Assembly: GCA_014529385.2 (NCBI GenBank)
Contig: CM043943.1
Location: 159,544,247 to 159,608,246 of the forward strand
Source: Adiantum capillus-veneris
Lineage: Eukaryota > Streptophyta > Polypodiopsida > Polypodiales > Pteridaceae
DNA length: 64,000 bases
Direction of reading: 5' to 3'
Position 1 is the stretch's first letter, and every line of letters begins with the position of its first letter. A program made the translations under genes and the position numbers. Below the pieces are notes generated by a model, which saw nothing but the letters and a program-made list of their open reading frames with translations, searched no databases and was not told where the DNA came from. This document shows positions 11,614-21,661 of the stretch, piece after piece.

Positions 11614-11751
11614 TATTCATTATGTACATAATAGAATAAGGGGACTCACATGTAGAGAGTGAGTTTTAGCCCTTGCAAACACAAGGTCTCCTCTTCTCCT
11701 TTCTTTTCCATTGCTACACACACTCACACACGCTCTCCCTCGCGCACTTCA
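11560..11751 (+). repeat. C3-L 5' LTR (192 bp)
   Basis: It runs from TGTTGGGGTAAAG to CACTTCA. A partial second copy of its start lies at 11457-11510 because of the tandem duplication. The length equals that of the C1 LTR and the first bases are similar, so the two copia families are related. Confidence 0.85.
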
Positions 11752-11753
11752 AC

Positions 11754-11765
11754 TGGTATCAGAGC
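11754..11765 (+). other. C3-L primer-binding site
   Basis: TGGTATCAGAGC, complementary to the 3' end of plant initiator Met-tRNA, two bases after the LTR. This is the standard copia arrangement. Confidence 0.9.
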
Positions 11766-12796
11766 TTAGGGATTGGGAGCACCAGTGGAGCTTAGCGAGG
11801 AGGCAGACAGAGAAGCAGCAAAAACTGCATCACATTTTTGTAGATCTGTTTTGGCCTACCAAAATGTCTTCATTCAAGCCGATTTCGGCAATTCGTGACC
11901 GGTTTTTAATCCTCTTCAACTTTGCAAAAGAAAGTTTTCTCAAAATCTTCACCAATTTGAGATACGTCACTCAAACTGCCTGCACGTCTAGGGTACACAA
12001 TTGCAGATTTTTACAGATTTGTTTCGACCTGTAAAAACAACACATTTCAGGTCCATTCCCACAATTTCCAACAGTTTTTGCGTGGTCTATAACTTTGCAG
12101 AAGGAAGTTTCTGCAATGACATATGTGGGCCGATTTTCAGCTGTTTTGAGCATCACTTTGTGCCATATTTTGGTTGGTTTGCATCCAAGTTTATGCTAGT
12201 ATATGCTTGTAGAGTGCGGTTGATTCACTTTGTGTTTCAGATTACAGGATTGTTTTCCAAGTTCAGGGAGTTGAGACTTTGGGGTAACTTATGTATGCTT
12301 GAGTGCGGATTTTGCACATGATTTGCTGATGGTTTTGAGCATGTTTATGGCATGTATGGTTAGATAACCAAATACTGCCGAAAATCTGTCGAATTTTTCT
12401 TGCGAGTTTATGCGCATGGTTTGCACTCGTGTTTTGATTGCATTTGGCACTCAGTGGTTGCTTTGCCATAGTGTTTTGGCATCACATTGTGAGAGTGTTT
12501 GCTCACCGGATTATGTCATTTGACATATATGTGGTAATCTCTTCAGGAGGGAGATTGTTGATGATAGTTTCATCGATTATCACATAGTGCTCTTGGATTA
12601 GAGCGGGTTTTTTGGCATCATTTGAGCGGTTTTGCTCACTTGTTCGTTACATTGATCGCCATATTTGCTCACACTTCTCTTAGACAGCTTATGCTAGCTT
12701 ATGTTGTATTTTGACAATACTTGGTGTATGAGTTAGCTAGGCTTTGGCTATTGTCAGTTGATCGATTTGTGCTTGGTCTTGTCACAGGTTATCGCC

Positions 12797-13684
12797 ATGG
12801 ATTTGGCATGTACATCATTGTCAGGGTTTGTGCTTTTCCATACAAAGTTTGATGGTTCAAACTTTGAGCATTGGAAAGCAGGTATGCATGATACATTCAC
12901 TCAGTTGGGCCAAGTGTTGCCACTACAGGGCATGGATGCTAGGCCAGAGTCTATGACAGACGATGAGTGGGAGGACTTGGATGAGCTTGCACGTTTGAAG
13001 ATCGTGTTAAACCTTGGTGAGTGAGTCTATCACATTGGTTTAGATGCATGTACAACTAGAGATTTATGACAAAGATTGTGCAATGTTTTTGGCAAAAATG
13101 AGTCTAGAGAGATGCCTACAGTCAAAGGACAATTTCAAAGACATAGAAATGTTGTGTGTTGGCATTGTGGTCATACAGGGCATGTACGTAGGTAGTGTTT
13201 TCGACGGACGAGACAGCACATGAGAGAGCACAAGAGGGATACTGTCACTTTGAATGATGTGGGAGCAGATGTAGCGTATGTGGCTACGCATGACGAACAT
13301 GTCGCCTTTGCTTCCATGTTTACTCTTGACTTTCTTATGTCGGTTTTTGACGACACATTACCTTCGCATTAAATACAAGATATGAGTGCTAGATTTCATG
13401 TCACGCCGAGTCTTGAGTGGTTTAGCACATATGCTAGTGGTATGCTTGGACGTGTGTGTCTAGCTGATGGTTCAGTGCATGACATAGTTGGTGCAGGAGA
13501 TGTCAGACTATTGTTGTCAAGTGGTGCATTATACGTGTTGCGAACTGTACGCCATGTGCCAGGTTTGACGCAGAGCTTGATCCCTGTGAGTTAGTTACGA
13601 GACAGTGGATGCCAAGTAGTGCTAGATGAGCACAGTTTCAGATTGCATCGTGGACAGCTAGTCATAACAAGAGGTGCTAGTGTT
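12797..13684 (+). pseudogene. C3-L gag and protease region (broken)
   Basis: Translation from ATG 12797 gives a copia gag start with FDGSNFEHWKAGM, then TDDEWEDLDELA, a pattern shared with the C1 gag (DEDEWSEMDELA). After a TGA near 13022 the frame continues to the zinc knuckle CWHCGHTGHVRR, with a stop where the third ligand region follows, and then LADGSVHDIVGAGDVR, typical of the sequence downstream of the copia protease. At least four nonsense codons interrupt it. The counterpart in C3-R keeps a longer open frame. Not functional as it stands. Confidence 0.75.
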
Positions 13685-13798
13685 GGCACGATTCAAGTGG
13701 TGCATCATACGTGTTGCAAACTGTACGCCATGTGCCAGGTTTGACGCGGAGCTTGATCCCTGTGAGTTAGTTACGAGACAGTGGATACCAAGTAGTGC
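13520..13798 (+). repeat. 177-bp-period partial duplication inside C3-L
   Basis: A block of about 102 bp at 13520-13622 (protease-downstream region, CGCCATGTGCCAGG) is repeated at 13697-13798 with a few substitutions. RNase H sequence joins right after the second copy, so the duplication probably accompanied the internal deletion. Confidence 0.85.
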
Positions 13799-14149
13799 AG
13801 TTTGGGTATCAAGGTGATTTCCATGAGTGGAGTCTTGAGCCATATTTGACTAAGATGGTCAGATTGACAGATATTGCTAGGAGGATTGCATCATTTGGGA
13901 TTATCATGTACGAGATACTGATTTCGAGACCCGGGATTGCATTTGCAGTGGGAGCAGTTAGTCGCCCAGTGACTGACGTTGGCCTTGAGCATAGGGGCAC
14001 TTTGCAGCGTATGGTGAGATACCTGCAGGATATGTGCGGCTTTTGTGAGGAGTATGGTGTCGATTGCTCTATACTTTCTATACGATTAGAGCTGGATGCA
14101 CACAAATTCAGTGAGCCAGTGGGCATTGGCTGAGGTCATACTTGTGATG
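13799..14149 (+). pseudogene. C3-L RNase H remnant
   Basis: The ORF 13795-14133 contains SRPGIAFAVGAVSRPV and HRGTLQRMVRYLQ, decayed forms of the copia block RPDIAFAVG...RY. The catalytic RNase H residues that normally follow (DSDWAG) are missing. The reading ends near 14149 before the polypurine tract. Confidence 0.7.
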
Positions 14150-14240
14150 GCCTTGTAAAGGTTTTGTACGGTTTTCTTTTCTCTCTCACAGCCACATTGG
14201 CCTTTACGTGGGAGGTTGTTGGGATAAAGCCCCATGTCTG

Positions 14241-17065
14241 TCCTGAACCCTGTGTTGTAAGAGCAATACCTAGCTCTAATCCACACACATCAGCCTCTGG
14301 CCTAAGCATATCCATGAATGACTGAATCACGGATGAATCCTCTGGACTCAAGCCATCCATTTGTCATCATATCCACGAATGACATGCCCTGCTGCACAAC
14401 TGTCTGCACAAGTGGCTGAACATGCTCACAAACTGGAGCATCATCCAACCTATCTGCAAAGGAGACATGCCTCACCTCTCTACATGGCTACGTACTCACG
14501 AAGACTGTGTCGTCTCATTTGTGTCATACTTGCATCGCATGAATCGTGCCAACACTAGCACCTCTCACTATGACTAGCTGTCCACGATGCAATCTAAAAC
14601 TGCGCTCATCCAACACTACCTGGCATCCGCTGTCTCGTAACTGACTTAAAGAGATCAAGCTCTGCGTCAAATCTGGCACATGGCGTACATCTCGCAACAC
14701 AAATGATGCACCACTTGACAACAATATTCTGACATCTCCTGCACCAACTATGTCATGCACTGAACCACTAGCTAGACACACACGTCCAAGCATACCACTA
14801 GCATATGTGCTAAACCACTCACGACTCTATGTGACATGAAATTTAACATTCACATCTAGTATCCAATTCGAAGGTAATGTGTCATCAAAAACTGACATAA
14901 GAAAGTCAAGAGTAAACATAAAAGCAAAATCAACATCTCCTTCATGCGTAGGCACATAAGCTACATCTGCTCCCACATCATCCAAAGTGATAGCACTCCT
15001 CTTGTGTTGTCTCCTGCATTGTCTCATCCGCCGAAAACAACGCCTACGTACATGCCCTGTTTGACCACAATGCCAACACACAATATCTCTATGTCTGTGA
15101 GATCGTCCTTTGAGGATCTCTCTAGACTTATTTGTGCCAAAAGCATTGCACAATCTTTGCCATAACTCTCTAGCTGTACATGCATCCAAACCAATGCGAT
15201 AGACAGACTCACCAAGGTGTAACATGATCGTCGAACGTGCAAGCTCATCCAAGTTCTCCCACTCATCGTCAGTCATAGACTCTGGCCTAGCATCCATGCC
15301 CTATAGTGGCAACACTTGGCCCAACTCAGTCAATGCATCTTGCATACCTGCTTTCCAATGCTCAAAGTTTGAACCATCAAACTTTGTATGGAAAAGCACA
15401 AACCTGACAATGATGTACATGCCAAATCCATGGCGATAACCTGTGAAGACCAAGCACAAATCGATCAACTGACAACAGCCAAAGCCTGGCTAACTCATAT
15501 ATCAAGTATTGTTAAAATACAACATAAGCTGGCATAAGCTGTCTAAGAGAAGTATCGGCAAATATGGCGATCAATGTAACAAAACAGAATGAGAAAAACA
15601 CCTCAAATGATGCCAAAAAAACCGCTCTAATCAAAGAGCACTCTGTGGTAATCAATGCCCTCTTGAAGGGATTACCCTATATATGTCAAATGATGTAATC
15701 GGGTCAACAAACACTCTCACAATGCGATGTCAAAACACTATGGCAAAGCAACCATTGAGTGCCACATGCAATCAAAACACGATTGCAAACTATGCAAATA
15801 AACAAATAAACTCGCAAGAAAATTCCGACAGAGTTTCGACAGTATTTGGCTATCTAACCATAATAACCATACATGCCATAAACATGCTCAAAACCATGAG
15901 CAAATCATGCGCAAAATCGGCACTCAAGCATACATGAGTTGCCACAAAGTCTCAACTCCCTAAACTTGGAAAATGATCCTGTAATCCGAAACACAAAATG
16001 CATCAACCGCACTCTATAAGCGAGGCATTTACTTGGATGCAAACCAACCAAAATAGGACACAAATTGATACTCAAAACAACTGAAAATCAGCCCACATAT
16101 GCCATTGCAAGGCGAAGAATACCATCCACCGAAAAGCGCACATCATGTGCATCCACATGGCAATGTAAACGAACATCAAGCATGTACCAAATGTATAGCA
16201 AAGAGCATCCAAATCAGCTGAAAATTCAGCTCATAGTCATGCTAAAAATGCTTGCAAATCTTTCTGCAAATCCATGCACCACACTCTTGAAATCTGCTTA
16301 ATCGCACAAGTCAATGCACATAACCTGTGATGAATCCGACTCTCGAATCCTGAGAGTTCAGAAAAATGCATACATCCACAAAGTGTTCTCAACGTATGCC
16401 CATAAATTTGTTGAAAATCTCAACCCACACTCTCTTCATTGAGAGAAGAACATCATGCGCAAAACAAGAGGATGACAAAGCTCAATCCGAGCTCTCCGAA
16501 TGTAGCAAATCACCACAATAGGCATACATAATCTTCAACTTTCCTAATACCCTGCAACCGGTCAACCCATATCTCCCAAACCGTTCAGAATTTGCAGAAA
16601 CTTCCTTCTGCAAAGTTGTAGACCATGCGAAGACGGTTGGAAATTACGGGAATAGACCTAAAATGTGTTGTTTTTATAAGTCAAAACAAATCTGTAAAAA
16701 TCTGTAGCGGTGTATCCTAGACGTACAGGCAGTCTGGGTGACGTATCTCAAAATTGGTAAAGATTTTGAGAAAACTTTCTTCTGCAAAGTTGAAGAGGAC
16801 AAAAAGTTGGTTACAATGTGATAGAATTGGCTTGAATGAAGACGTTTTGGTAGGTCAAAACAGACTTGCAAAAACGTGCTGCAGTTTTTGGTGCTTCTCT
16901 GCCTACTTCCCTGCTGAGCTCCAATAGTGCTGAAGACCTTGTGTTTGCAGGGGCTAAAAACTCACTCTCTACATGTGAGTCCCCCTTATTCTATTATGTA
17001 CATAATGAATAAGTATAGTGGGCGGGCACCTGGCCTAACCGGCCACATGGGGCTTTACCCCAACA
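14241..17065 (-). mobile_element. C3-R, truncated copia copy in inverted orientation
   Basis: Read on the minus strand: LTR start at 17065 (TGTTGGGGTAAAGCCCC), a truncated LTR, leader (about 16930-15440), gag (15436-14827), protease region (14793-14524), then sequence without clear domains to 14241. The LTR 3' part and primer site are missing; the join lies near 16943, where GCAAACACAAGG passes directly into leader sequence. The outer flank (AGTCA) does not match the left flank of C3-L (ACTAT), so the pair is not a single clean insertion. Confidence 0.75.
14524..15436 (-). pseudogene. C3-R gag and protease region
   Basis: From the minus-strand ATG at 15436 the start matches C3-L gag almost base for base. 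A TAG falls just before MDARPESMTDDEW. The open frame 15297-14827 (156 aa) continues through ARELWQRLCNAFGTNKS to the zinc knuckle CWHCGQTGHVRRRC, here complete (C-x2-C-x4-H-x4-C), and to SNWILDVNVKFHVT where the protease should be. The usual Asp-Ser/Thr-Gly is replaced by DVN, so the protease is probably dead. Positions 14793-14524 carry MLGRVCLASGSVHDIVGAGD, the post-protease segment. Confidence 0.75.
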
Positions 17066-17440
17066 AGTCAAACATTGTACCTGATATCTATGATCTTCTG
17101 AGAAGCACTCAAGTAGGAAACACCATGGGCGAGTCAAATAGAGGTGTGCTATCTATTTTTTTCCCTAAATTATTGTGGGAGTAGCAGATTATATTGAATT
17201 ACAACAACCCATAGTAATATCTAAACCCTAACCTCTAAACTATCTCTGGGATATGACACACCATATGGTGAATCAAACCTTACCAGTAGTGTCTATCTAC
17301 TCTATACACCCCATATGCGAGTTAGACACACCGAGGGCACATCAAACACATGTACATGTATACAAAAACTTGAAAACTTTTATCATTTTAAAGTTTGCAA
17401 TGCTAGCTAATCACATGATAGAGAGGGGGTATGTAGTTAT

Positions 17441-17495
<55 letters not shown>

Positions 17496-17815
17496 AATAC
17501 TATGAGTGGAAAGCAATACAGAACGAGCTTTTACGTGTGACGTGTCTATATGTAAGTACTTTATTGATCGATAACAATATGATTAATTTTTTTAATCGAT
17601 TGTTATTTAAAAATACAAGAACAATAGTGAATTAAATATTTTAAAATAATTATTGGATCGAATAATGCAACCAAGCAAGTTCCTTTTACTAGAGTCTGCT
17701 GGCTAACAAATTGGACAATCTACTTGAATAAGGTCACTAATCTTGCTTCAACATTTATGAAGAAACGCGATGCGTGGTTCTAACAATATGTGCAAAAATT
17801 ACTATATTTAAAAAG
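17066..17815. other. Intergenic, with a (AG)25 microsatellite
   Basis: No gene seen. Contains (AG)25 at 17443-17492 and the 12-bp palindrome CACCATATGGTG near 17260. This DNA does not continue the G1 sequence broken at 11456, so a rearrangement accompanied or followed the C3 insertions. Confidence 0.5.
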
Positions 17816-17892
17816 GCTTGTTATACAGGTAACCCCTTGCCTCCATTGTATACACATTCAGTTATTCATTGCCAAGGTTGATTGGTTCAGGA

Positions 17893-17894
<2 letters not shown>

Positions 17895-17955
<61 letters not shown>
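17895..17955. repeat. (CT)30 microsatellite in the E1 5' LTR
   Basis: About 30 uninterrupted CT units. The matching tract in the 3' LTR (about 19980-19995) is much shorter, so the array has expanded or contracted since insertion. Confidence 0.95.
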
Positions 17956-17963
<8 letters not shown>

Positions 17964-18258
17964 CCTCACTCCCCTTGGTCTCTACACTTCCGCATCGTCG
18001 ACTTTGACATGGTATTAGAGCTTTGTGCTCATTGATCGTGGGAGGAGCAACATGTGGAGAAGAGGAATATCAACACCAAGATTGCGATGAAGGAGCAATG
18101 GTTGACGTGGTCGGCAGCTTCAGAAAATGCAGCATTCTAAAACGCTGATAGCAGGAGATTGCTTCAAGAGCATTTTGAGATGCTATTGAACAGGCAAGTG
18201 TAAGCACAACAGGAGGTAGCGTTTAGCAGCGTTCTGAAACGGCGTTGCGTTTTGACAA

Positions 18259-18681
18259 GTGGTGGCGCCTGGGCTACATTGTTTTGAAACGCCGATTGCG
18301 GCAGCTTCCCTTGGCGCCTCCCCTTCCTGGTTCCAGCATTCTCAGACGCACGCAGCCCTGCGCGTCAGTGCCCCCCCCCCCCCCCCCCCCGCCCCCCCCC
18401 CCTCAAATCCAACAGTCGACCTCGCCCTCCCTGGCAGCGACATGGTGGCAGTGCCCCTTTTTTTGCCACCTCTTGGCCAGTGTCTTAAAATGCTGCTTGG
18501 CAAAGAGAGGGTGCCCCAAGGTACTAGGCTAGGGGTTGTGTTGGCCTTGCCTTGGAGGACACAATGCAAGGGCGGTACCTCGTGGGAAACAGCTTTCGTA
18601 GCCTATTTGGAGGAGACCTTCGGAGCATGGCTTGAGCAACTTGGACGGGCATTGCGAGGAGCTTTAGAAGGCGACTTGTGA
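18259..18681 (+). CDS. E1 internal ORF 1, 140 aa, unknown
   Basis: The ORF spans a poly-C run (18371-18402) that gives a Pro-rich stretch. It then continues with PLGQCLKMLLGKERVPQGT and ends LEQLGRALRGALEGDL. Reading through a homopolymer makes the frame unreliable. I recognise no domain. It is the first of two overlapping-frame ORFs between the E1 LTRs and could be a gag remnant or chance coding. Confidence 0.2.
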   Translation: MVAPGLHCFETPIAAASLGASPSWFQHSQTHAALRVSAPPPPPPAPPPSNPTVDLALPGSDMVAVPLFLPPLGQCLKMLLGKERVPQGTRLGVVLALPWRTQCKGGTSWETAFVAYLEETFGAWLEQLGRALRGALEGDL

Positions 18682-18744
18682 GGAGCAACGAAGGATCTTT
18701 GGACGAGACCCTTCACGCGGCTTGGGAGATCGGAGAGTTTTGCT

Positions 18745-19275
18745 TTGGCGATTCAACTTGGAGATCGTGCGGCCAATTATTGGAGTGCAAGAAGGGGAGA
18801 GTTCACTTCCATGTTTTGCAACTTCAACAAGGCACCCCCTTGCTCGAGCGCCCGCGACAACAATGAACAAAAGCAACCAAAAGCTATGGATAATGGATCA
18901 TCAACCATCCATTTGGTGGCCTGTGCATCGGCACAATTCTCAAAGACCCCGGAAATTTGTTTGGCTCAAGTTCGTGAAGTCAAAAGCAAATGGAGGAGTT
19001 CGCTAGAGGACAATGGTAAAGGTCAATTGGACACGGATGGCAATACCAGTACTCAATTAGCTGCATCGGCACCTGGGAGGTACGACCACAGTCATAATTG
19101 TGATTCGACGCTTTGTTTGGCTCGAGGGTTTGAAGCCAAAGGCAAAAGCAGGAACTCGCAGATAGACAAGGAAAAAGGCAAGCTGGACAAAGATTACGGT
19201 AATAAAGATTTCACAGAGGAGATCGGCATGGCACTCATGGCATTGGGCACAGTGGCCTCGACGTCAGATTTCTAG
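18745..19275 (+). CDS. E1 internal ORF 2, 176 aa, unknown
   Basis: Longest ORF of the E1 internal region. The N-terminal part has AIQLGDRAANYWSARRGEF and FCNFNKAPPCSS. The middle is Lys/Ser/Asp rich with two related blocks (LAQVREVKSKWRSSLEDNGKG and LARGFEAKGKSRNSQIDKEK), an internal repeat of about 50 residues. The C-terminus is EEIGMALMALGTVAST. There is no CCHC knuckle and no enzyme motif. The internal repeat argues for a real coding past. It may be a degenerate gag or a captured host fragment. Below-average confidence that it is translated. Confidence 0.3.
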   Translation: MAIQLGDRAANYWSARRGEFTSMFCNFNKAPPCSSARDNNEQKQPKAMDNGSSTIHLVACASAQFSKTPEICLAQVREVKSKWRSSLEDNGKGQLDTDGNTSTQLAASAPGRYDHSHNCDSTLCLARGFEAKGKSRNSQIDKEKGKLDKDYGNKDFTEEIGMALMALGTVASTSDF

Positions 19276-19775
19276 TCAAATGACACTCAGCACCACTAGC
19301 TTCAACTAGAGAGAGTCTTGTGAGTGGCAAAGAGGGGCAAACTCCCTATAATTAATTTGGACCCTTGTGTTGGAGTTCAAGTTATTGGAGTTTGGACCCG
19401 TACATCGGAGTTCAATGCACATGCATCTAGTAGGAAACCAATCAGACGTCTAAAACACTATGGATGGGCGCGCCAATTCATTGTTGTTGGTCAAATTTAT
19501 GGATAGGATGTGTTCCAATAGTTCATTATCTTGGAGTTTTATATTTTTGCCGTGATGTATTCATACACGAATGGAGGTTATTGGACGTAGTATGGTCTAC
19601 AATTCAAAGTTTCTACAAAGAGAACCGATGCTCAAGATGCCATTACTTTCAGATACAAAGCTGAGGAGAGCAACATCGAGGTGTATCCAGTTAGTGGCCA
19701 ATACTTGGGTGTCCATGGTAGCTTCTTCATCGACTTGGTCTCACTATTGATGTCCACTATGAGCTGTAGAGAGGG

Positions 19776-20043
19776 TGTTAAAGTTTAGGCATCTCAAGTG
19801 AACTACCCAATGTGATCCCATTATTTAGTTTGGCTTTTAGGTATTTATTTTACTTATTTGTCAAAGTCTTGGACAGGGCAATTTACTGGGCTTGCTATAT
19901 AAGCAACCCCTTGCCTCCATTGTATACACATTTAGTTATTCATTGCCAACGTTGATTGGTTCAGGAGACTCTTGTTCTCTTTCTCTCTCTCTCTCGTGCT
20001 CACTCCCCTTGGTCTCTACCCTTCCACATTGTCGACTTTGACA
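19776..20043 (+). repeat. E1 3' LTR (268 bp)
   Basis: TGTTAAAGTTTAGGC to GACTTTGACA, with a TATATA box at about 19897. The first 25 bp recur in inverted orientation at 24111 (E2). Confidence 0.8.
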
Positions 20044-20847
20044 CCTACGATCCTTGGGAGATCCATTCATTCCAACCATCATTCGGTGATTGCGCACTCC
20101 AGAGGGGGTGGTGACTTGTGGATTGCTATGGACACACCTATGCACTCATCAGAGGAGTTCACACGTGATATGGCCATGCTCATGGAATATGGGATCACGA
20201 GAAGACACCACCATCTTGGGGGACAGACAATTACCACTTGACCTTGACACATCGAATCACTTGCTTACTCAGGAGCATGTACATGGATTTAGAGAGAGGA
20301 TCTTGGATCTCTTCTTGGACAGGTTCATGCATTGACAAGCTTCCAGTCATTCTCATGACAGTTCCTAGGCTTGGGTGGACACACTTACCACCATCTTGGA
20401 TGGATGGTAGACACTTATCACTTGACCTTGATACGTCAGATCACTTGCTTACTCAAGAGCATCTACATAGATTTAGGGAGAGGATCTTGGAGGTTCTCTT
20501 CTTGGAAAGGTTCATGCATTGACCAGCTTTCGATCATTCTCACGATGGTTCCTAGGCTATTGGGCAAGACACTTGTAGGTCTATTGGCACTACTTTTACA
20601 ACAGAGTTGTTTTCACACTCAGTTCAAGATCTTCACGCAATATCTTCACCATCTATCGACGAGTACAACAATTTGTTACAATACTCGTGATGACACTTTA
20701 CCATGGATATCTCTCGACGGTTGAGACACCCTAGACTACTGCTACACTCATGGAATATCCTTCAGTGGACATCACAACAAACATTTTCTTCATTTGCCTC
20801 ACATCTTCAACTTCATGCGGTTTGTTCAACATCCAATGCTGAGGGGG
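20044..20847 (+). other. Probable internal 3' end of a D-family LTR element, with a tandem duplication
   Basis: The region ends in the polypurine-like GAGGGGG directly before the LTR start at 20848. It contains two related blocks, about 20238-20370 and 20425-20560 (ACTTGCTTACTCA.GAGCAT.TAC and GTTCATGCATTGAC.AGCTT), diverged by about 15 percent. ORFs over it (up to 117 aa) show no family motif. Confidence 0.45.
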
Positions 20848-21062
20848 TGTTAGATTTACACCACTCTCTTGCTTCACAGGTCTAGGACATGCATGTACGG
20901 CTAGTGTGCCTCCGGGCTGGCCACCCTTTGCATATGCATATAGGCTGCATTGTCCGACTACCCACCTTTGGGCGGCCGCCACTCTTGTGTCCAAGCGCCC
21001 TACTCACTTTTTTATGCTGGGAGTGGGAGGTTGATCGCCCCCTCTCCCCATCTCTGGTGTTT

Positions 21063-21095
<33 letters not shown>

Positions 21096-21117
21096 TTTTC
21101 ACACGCGCGCACTCACA
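20848..21117 (+). repeat. D-family LTR (about 270 bp)
   Basis: TGTTAGATTTACACC to CACTCACA, preceded by GAGGGGG. An inverted, partly deleted copy is at 42038-42325. It has a CT tract at about 21065-21092. The 3' boundary is set only by the CA end and the length similarity to the E1 LTR, so it is approximate. Confidence 0.55.
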
Positions 21118-21661
21118 TGTTAAAGCACCATCCATAAGTGCCTCACAAGAAGTGTCAAGGACACTACATTTTACGCCACCTTTTCATGCTATCACCCATA
21201 AGATTATCATGCATGGAAGAATACCATAACCTTTTGCATAGCCCCAACAATAGATGCAAATCAACTCCACGAAAACAAAAAAGACTCGTCGATGAAACAC
21301 CATTCATACAATGCATCGATGTTAGATGGCCAACATTAAAACAGTGCACTACCATCTTGACATGCATTGAGCGAACAAAACACGCACATGGGGATATTTC
21401 TTTAAAATGCCAGCAGAGAGTTTGCTCCAAAATAGCAAGAAAGTACAAGTTCGTGCCTTCATGACTACAACTGCTGAATTTATCGAATTATTTACAATTA
21501 AAGGTTCTTACACATGCTACTTGCTGTTTTGGTCTTCCCTGTGAATCATGGCACTGGTTGGATACCTTCGCCTTTCTCTACTTGAGAGAGAGAACACGGG
21601 TAAATGAAGCAACCACTGATGGGTTCTATACAATGTTGGATGAAAACAATTGGCAAGCAGG
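21118..21661. other. 3' flank of the TVP38-type gene
   Basis: No further gene is seen. It presumably includes the 3' UTR of the minus-strand gene ending at 21662, but no clear AATAAA on the minus strand fixes the poly(A) site. Confidence 0.5.

Larger units (their letters stand above)
11560..14240 (+). mobile_element. C3-L, internally deleted Ty1/copia element
   Basis: Order: LTR (11560-11751), primer site, about 1 kb leader, gag (from 12797), protease region, then a jump into the last part of RNase H (about 13800-14150). A polypurine tract (GGGAGGT before 14218) and the first about 22 bp of a 3' LTR (14218-14240, TGTTGGGATAAAGCCC) follow. Integrase, RT and most of RNase H are gone. The 3' LTR breaks off where the inverted copy C3-R starts. 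Much of the sequence after 11614 has an inverted counterpart between 14241 and 17065, about 90-95 percent identical where compared. Confidence 0.8.
17816..20043 (+). mobile_element. E1, short non-autonomous LTR element
   Basis: The 3' LTR (19776-20043) and the partial 5' LTR (17816-18009) share the TATATA region, CCCCTTGCCTCC, GATTGGTTCAGGAGAC, a CT tract and the end GTCGACTTTGACA. TGGTATTAGAGC, a one-base variant of the iMet primer site, follows directly at 18010. A purine-rich GTAGAGAGGG precedes the 3' LTR. The internal region is only 1.77 kb and has no protease, integrase, RT or RNase H motif, so it must move with borrowed enzymes (LARD/TRIM-like). The 5' LTR lacks its first about 120 bp. 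Confidence 0.75.

Noticed and set aside
11754-11765. tRNA-like matches TGGTATCAGAGC
   Set aside because: These are retrotransposon primer-binding sites (also at 18010, 30949, 32811 and 40552), not tRNA genes; no cloverleaf surrounds them.
17220-17235. Telomere-like AAACCCTAA
   Set aside because: A single unit in AT-rich DNA; no array.
18245-18532. Proline-rich ORF over the poly-C run
   Set aside because: Frame depends on an unreliable homopolymer of 20 plus 11 C; the antisense Gly-rich ORF is the same artefact.
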